Shown piece by piece: positions 60,939 through 64,000 of a DNA stretch of 64,000 bases. The position numbers were made by a program, and so were the translations under genes. Position 1 is the first letter of the stretch, and the number at the start of each line of letters is the position of its first letter. A model generated the notes under the pieces. That model was not told the DNA's origin and made no database searches. It was given only the letters and a program-made list of their open reading frames with translations. The stretch is from Billgrantia montanilacus (GTDB taxonomy: Bacteria > Pseudomonadota > Gammaproteobacteria > Pseudomonadales > Halomonadaceae): positions 5,307-69,306 of the forward strand of contig NZ_QPII01000010.1 in NCBI RefSeq assembly GCF_003336675.1. Reading direction: 5' to 3'.

Positions 60939-62018
60939 CTAGCTTGCCTGAATCGCCACCTTCAGCACGCCGTCACGCTGGTGAGAAAAGAGATCGTAGG
61001 CATCGACGATCTGCTCCAGTGGGTAGCGATGCGTGACCATCGGGCCCAGATCCAGCCGGCCTGCTTCGATCACCTGCATCAGTCGACGCATGCGCTCCTT
61101 GCCACCCGGGCAGAGCGACGTGACGATCTTGTGGTCGCCAAGCCCAGCACAGAACGCACCGAGCGGAATGGTGAGATCCTCGGAATAGACGCCGAGGCTC
61201 GACAGCGTGCCGCCAGGCTTGAGCACCTTCAGCGCCGACTCAAAGGTAGACTGTAGACCGAGCGCCTCGATGGAGGCATCGACCCCGCGCCCGCCGGTGA
61301 GCTTGAGGATTTCCGACACCACGTCGACCTTGCGGAAGTCGAGGGTGATATCGGCCCCCATCTGGCGCGCCATCTCGAGCCGCTCGTCAACGCCATCCAC
61401 GGCAATGATCAAGCCTGCCCCGCGCAGCCGAGCTCCGGCGGTGGCGCACAGGCCAATGGGCCCCTGGGCAAACACCGCCACCGTGTCGCCAATCTTGATG
61501 CCGGCCGATTCCGCCCCGGCGAAGCCGGTCGACATGATGTCGGGGCACATCAGCACCTGCTCGTCGGTGAGGCCGTCCGGAACCGGCGAGAGGTTGGCCT
61601 GGGCGTCAGGCACCAGCAGGTACTCCGCCTGGGCACCATCGATGGTATTGCCGAAACGCCACCCACCCATGGGCTTGTAGCCATGGGCATGGTGCCCACC
61701 ATCCTGGGCACTACAACCATCCTGGCAGGCGTAGGAGGTAAAGCTCGGGCAGATGGCACCGGCTATCACCCGCTGGCCTTCGATATACCCCTGGACGTTG
61801 GCTCCTAGCTTCTCGATCACCCCCACGGGTTCATGACCAATGGTCAATCCCTTCTCCACCGGGTACTCGCCCTTGAGGATATGGACATCGGTGCCGCAGA
61901 TTGTGGTCGTGGTAACACGAAGGAGGGCATCGTTGGGCCCGATCTTCGGAATCGGCTTGTCATCGATCTCGATGCGTCCCGGCTCGACGAAGATGGCCGC
62001 TTTCATCATGGCTGGCAT
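60939..62018 (-). CDS. Zinc-dependent (secondary-type) alcohol dehydrogenase
   Basis: A 359-residue MDR enzyme. Catalytic zinc ligands: Cys in ICGTDVHILKGEYP, His in GLTIGHEPVGVIEK, Asp in LMCPDIMSTGFAGAE, as in the Thermoanaerobacter/Clostridium isopropanol dehydrogenase group; nucleotide loop AVFAQGPIGLCATAGARLRG. The lobe loop has extra Cys and His residues (CQDGCSAQDGGHHAHG) that may hold a second metal or form a lid. It oxidises a secondary or branched alcohol with NAD(P). Stand-alone gene 215 nt after the PotD-like one. Confidence 0.92.
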   Translation of the reverse strand: MPAMMKAAIFVEPGRIEIDDKPIPKIGPNDALLRVTTTTICGTDVHILKGEYPVEKGLTIGHEPVGVIEKLGANVQGYIEGQRVIAGAICPSFTSYACQDGCSAQDGGHHAHGYKPMGGWRFGNTIDGAQAEYLLVPDAQANLSPVPDGLTDEQVLMCPDIMSTGFAGAESAGIKIGDTVAVFAQGPIGLCATAGARLRGAGLIIAVDGVDERLEMARQMGADITLDFRKVDVVSEILKLTGGRGVDASIEALGLQSTFESALKVLKPGGTLSSLGVYSEDLTIPLGAFCAGLGDHKIVTSLCPGGKERMRRLMQVIEAGRLDLGPMVTHRYPLEQIVDAYDLFSHQRDGVLKVAIQAS

Positions 62019-62286
62019 GGTCGTGGTTCCCTTGTGGTCGGCTGGTCGTTGGCCCAGGTAAGTGCAATGGCCCCACTACACTATCCGCCAAGAAGGGCAG
62101 ACATCACCTTGATGCAAGTCAAGATAGCTTAGACAACCGGTATGCGATGACCGATCGTGTGGCGCCCCCCAGATAGGCGAATTGCCGCCACCGCGCAGCC
62201 AGGGGTCGATTCCATCGCCGTCCGTACGACAGAAAGGTGCCAGACTGTCGACTAACTCCAGACGAATCGACCCGATGAGGTGACCC

Positions 62287-62730
62287 ATGACGACCCATAC
62301 CGGCCTGTCCCCTGAGGCCGCGGTGCTGGAACAGCTGGAAAGCTGGGCGGCAGCGGTGCGTGCCAAGGACATCGATGCCATCATCGACCACTATGTCCCG
62401 GATATCGTCGCCTTCGATGCGGTGACGAAGCTGCAGTTCAAGGGCGTGGCGGACTACCGCGACCATTGGCTGGCATGCATGGAGATGTGCCCGGGACCGA
62501 TGGTCTTCGAGCTCCACGAAATCGCGATCCACGCAGAAGGCCACGTGGCCTTCTGCCATGCCCTGCATCGCTGCGGCGGCACCAACGACAAGGGAGAGAC
62601 AGAGGTGAGCTGGCTGCGCATGAGCAGCGGCTACCGGCGCCTCGAAGGCAAGTGGAAGGTGGTGCACGAACACTTCTCCGTCCCCTTCGAGATGGAGAGT
62701 GGCAAGGCGCTGTTCGATCTCGAACCCTGA
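62287..62730 (+). CDS. SnoaL-like (DUF4440/YybH-type) protein
   Basis: A 147-residue NTF2-fold protein. AVLEQLESWAAAVRAKDIDA and IIDHYVPDIVAFDAV are the family helix and the D-Y-x-x-D-x-x-x-x-D pocket edge; LRMSSGYRRLEGKWKVVHEH is the typical YRRxxGxWxxxHxH ending. Members act as isomerases or bind small molecules; the function is open. Separated from NnrU by a strong hairpin. Confidence 0.88.
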   Translation: MTTHTGLSPEAAVLEQLESWAAAVRAKDIDAIIDHYVPDIVAFDAVTKLQFKGVADYRDHWLACMEMCPGPMVFELHEIAIHAEGHVAFCHALHRCGGTNDKGETEVSWLRMSSGYRRLEGKWKVVHEHFSVPFEMESGKALFDLEP

Positions 62731-62759
62731 GACTCGACCCTTCGAGTGTACCGATGACG

Positions 62760-62790
62760 GCACCTCCCCCGCCGTGCACGGGGGAGGTGC
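62760..62790. terminator. Bidirectional terminator between convergent genes
   Basis: GCACCTCCCCCG (62760-62771) and CGGGGGAGGTGC (62779-62790): perfect 12-bp stem, 7-nt loop. Very stable, though no T tract is seen. Confidence 0.65.
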
Positions 62791-62821
62791 GGCACGGACA
62801 TGGGTGTCGGCCTCGGCGACT

Positions 62822-63388
62822 TCACATCACCGGTACACCGGTCACCCAGACGTGCAGATGAAAGGCGAAGAGGTAATAGGCGATCAACCCGCCGATCACG
62901 GTAATGGCCGTGCCGGCCATGCGGGGCGTCGTCGGCGGAGCCGGCTGGCGGCGGCGCGCGGAGCGGAAGTCCAGCACCGCCCAGGCCAGGAAGGCACCGA
63001 AGAAGACGATGTCACCCAGGCGGCCGTTGGCCAGCAGGTGAGCCAACGCCCATACCTTGACCGCCAGCACCATGGGATGACCCAACTTGGCCTTGATATG
63101 GTTGCCGGGGACATAGGCCGCTACCAGCAGGATAAAGGCCGGGATCATCAGCAGCGCAACGGCATGGCGCAGGCCCGTGGGCGGAAACCAGATCCAGATG
63201 GGATCGAGGCGCATCTGGCCGTAACCCCAGATGGCGATGGCCAGGCCGATGACCGAGACCACCGAGACAGCGGCCTTCCAGCCCAGCTCCCCCATACGCT
63301 GGACCTGTGCACTGCGCCAATCGTCGGCGAAGATGCGCACGGAGTGCACACCCAGAAAGAGCAATAGGCCAAGAATCATCACGAGCAT
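62822..63388 (-). CDS. NnrU-family membrane protein
   Basis: A 188-residue membrane protein with five or six helices. MLVMILGLLLFLGVHSVRIF then the family R-D-x-W-R-x-x-x-x-x-x-x-G-E-x-G-W segment (FADDWRSAQVQRMGELGWKA), LRHAVALLMIPAFILLVAAY and LGHPMVLAVKVWALAHLLAN are the NnrU pattern. NnrU was named for a nitrite/NO-respiration cluster in rhizobia, but the wider family is general and its activity is not known. No denitrification genes nearby. Confidence 0.9.
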   Translation of the reverse strand: MLVMILGLLLFLGVHSVRIFADDWRSAQVQRMGELGWKAAVSVVSVIGLAIAIWGYGQMRLDPIWIWFPPTGLRHAVALLMIPAFILLVAAYVPGNHIKAKLGHPMVLAVKVWALAHLLANGRLGDIVFFGAFLAWAVLDFRSARRRQPAPPTTPRMAGTAITVIGGLIAYYLFAFHLHVWVTGVPVM

Positions 63389-63585
63389 GCCGGGGCTTCC
63401 TTTGCGTTGGGTGTCGAAACGGATATCGAAACAGCATGCAGCTTAACGATACCGGCTCGTTACACCAAGGCCTTGGTAAAAGATTCGGCAGCATGACCCC
63501 GCCAACTGATCCAGCAAACCCCCTTGTTTCAAGCCCCGACTCGCCTACCTTGATAGTCACGATTCCATGGAGCAAGGATGCTGCG

Positions 63586-64000
63586 ATGGCAACGCCACCC
63601 CCCGTCCCATTATCCGACACCAGGCGCTCATTCTGGTGTGCCGTGTTGATAGGCGCCGGTGTCATGGCCGGTATCGATGAGATCCTGTTTCATCAGATCC
63701 TGCAGTGGCACCACTTCTTCGACCATGCCACCCCCACGGTCGGCATTCTTTCCGATGGTCTGCTGCATGCCGCGGAGCTGCTGGCCCTCGTTGCCGGTTT
63801 TTTTCTATTGACGGATCTTGCCCGCCGGCAGCAGCTGTCAGTGGGCTGGGCCTGGGCCGGCGTTTTCCTCGGCATGGGTGGCTTTCAGCTCTTTGACGGA
63901 ATCGTCAGCCACAAACTGCTGCGTATCCACCAGATTCGTTATGACGTCGATCTTCTCGTCTATGATCTGGCCTGGAACCTGTCGGCACTGATATTGCTCG
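63586..64000 (+). CDS. DUF2243 membrane protein, cut by the window end
   Basis: From ATG 63586 (behind GAGCAAGGA) the frame is open to the last base. MAGIDEILFHQILQWHHFFD then GILSDGLLHAAELLALVAGF and FDGIVSHKLLRIHQIRYDVD show the DUF2243 pattern of several membrane helices with conserved His and Asp residues (F-H-x-I-L-Q-W-H-H; L-x-D-G-x-x-H; F-D-G-x-x-x-H-K). Metal binding seems likely; the function is unknown. About 138 codons are inside the window. Confidence 0.88.
   Translation, partial: MATPPPVPLSDTRRSFWCAVLIGAGVMAGIDEILFHQILQWHHFFDHATPTVGILSDGLLHAAELLALVAGFFLLTDLARRQQLSVGWAWAGVFLGMGGFQLFDGIVSHKLLRIHQIRYDVDLLVYDLAWNLSALILL

Overview
The window is high-GC DNA from a free-living gammaproteobacterium. 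The gene set suggests a Halomonadaceae (Halomonas-like) chromosome: polyamine-type ABC transporter, GMC dehydrogenase beside methylmalonate-semialdehyde dehydrogenase, Mrp-like proton-conducting subunits, SLC13/TrkA-C transporter, PIN-PhoH, many single-domain LysR regulators. The genus is an inference. No rRNA, tRNA or CRISPR array was seen.

Region 1 (1-7.4 kb) is the remnant of a sedentary chromosomal integron. Six minus-strand genes lie head to tail, and five are followed by a 50-95 nt imperfect palindrome that starts TAACG and ends GTTA-like on the + strand (attC sites). On the attI side only the last ~43 codons of the integrase remain, pointing away from the cassettes as in a normal integron; the rest of intI and attI are deleted. 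At the other end an IS3 element with a nonsense mutation appears to have cut the last attC. Cassette products include two large proteins with C-terminal HEPN-type R-x(4-6)-H motifs, a GIY-YIG-like protein, a lipoprotein hydrolase and unknowns: a defence-like cargo.

Region 2 (7.4-21.6 kb) is a decaying accessory region. Small genes (NERD nuclease-like, monooxygenase-like, DUF6653, DUF6622-like, DUF2141, NTF2-like, DHFR-like, YdeI-like, FosA, SDR) are mixed with damaged ones: acetyltransferase with an internal deletion, truncated GNAT, GlxA-type regulator with a deletion, frameshifted S33-type hydrolase, duplicated gene ends and ISL3 remnants. A 14-bp near-palindrome (AGTCAGTGCTTACT) recurs upstream of several of these genes.

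Region 3 (21.6-28.7 kb) holds an MFS exporter/carboxymuconolactone decarboxylase/aldo-keto reductase operon, a divergent LysR gene, and then a five-gene operon built around an AfsA-type (gamma-butyrolactone synthase) hotdog protein with a HAD phosphatase, a tautomerase, an alpha/beta-barrel protein and an unknown. The same palindrome (TTTCCA-N4-(T/C)GGAAA) sits before the LysR gene and before the AfsA operon, linking them. This is the best candidate for an undescribed small-molecule system.

Region 4 (28.7-64 kb) is mostly ordinary chromosome: class IV aminotransferase, LysR, nucleoside-recognition membrane protein, Lrp, DUF3820, LysE exporter, ZipA-like anchored protein, PIN-PhoH, a five-gene Mrp/complex-I-like membrane operon, stand-alone trpB, UbiA-type prenyltransferase, carboxylesterase, SLC13 transporter, tandem cold-shock genes with duplicated leaders, GMC dehydrogenase/mmsA/LysR, cytochrome b561/PepSY/two-component module, PotABCD-like transporter, zinc alcohol dehydrogenase, SnoaL-like, NnrU and a DUF2243 gene cut by the window end. 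A dispersed intergenic repeat family (core GGCGCCAGTCGCGACG) occurs between 9 and 33 kb.
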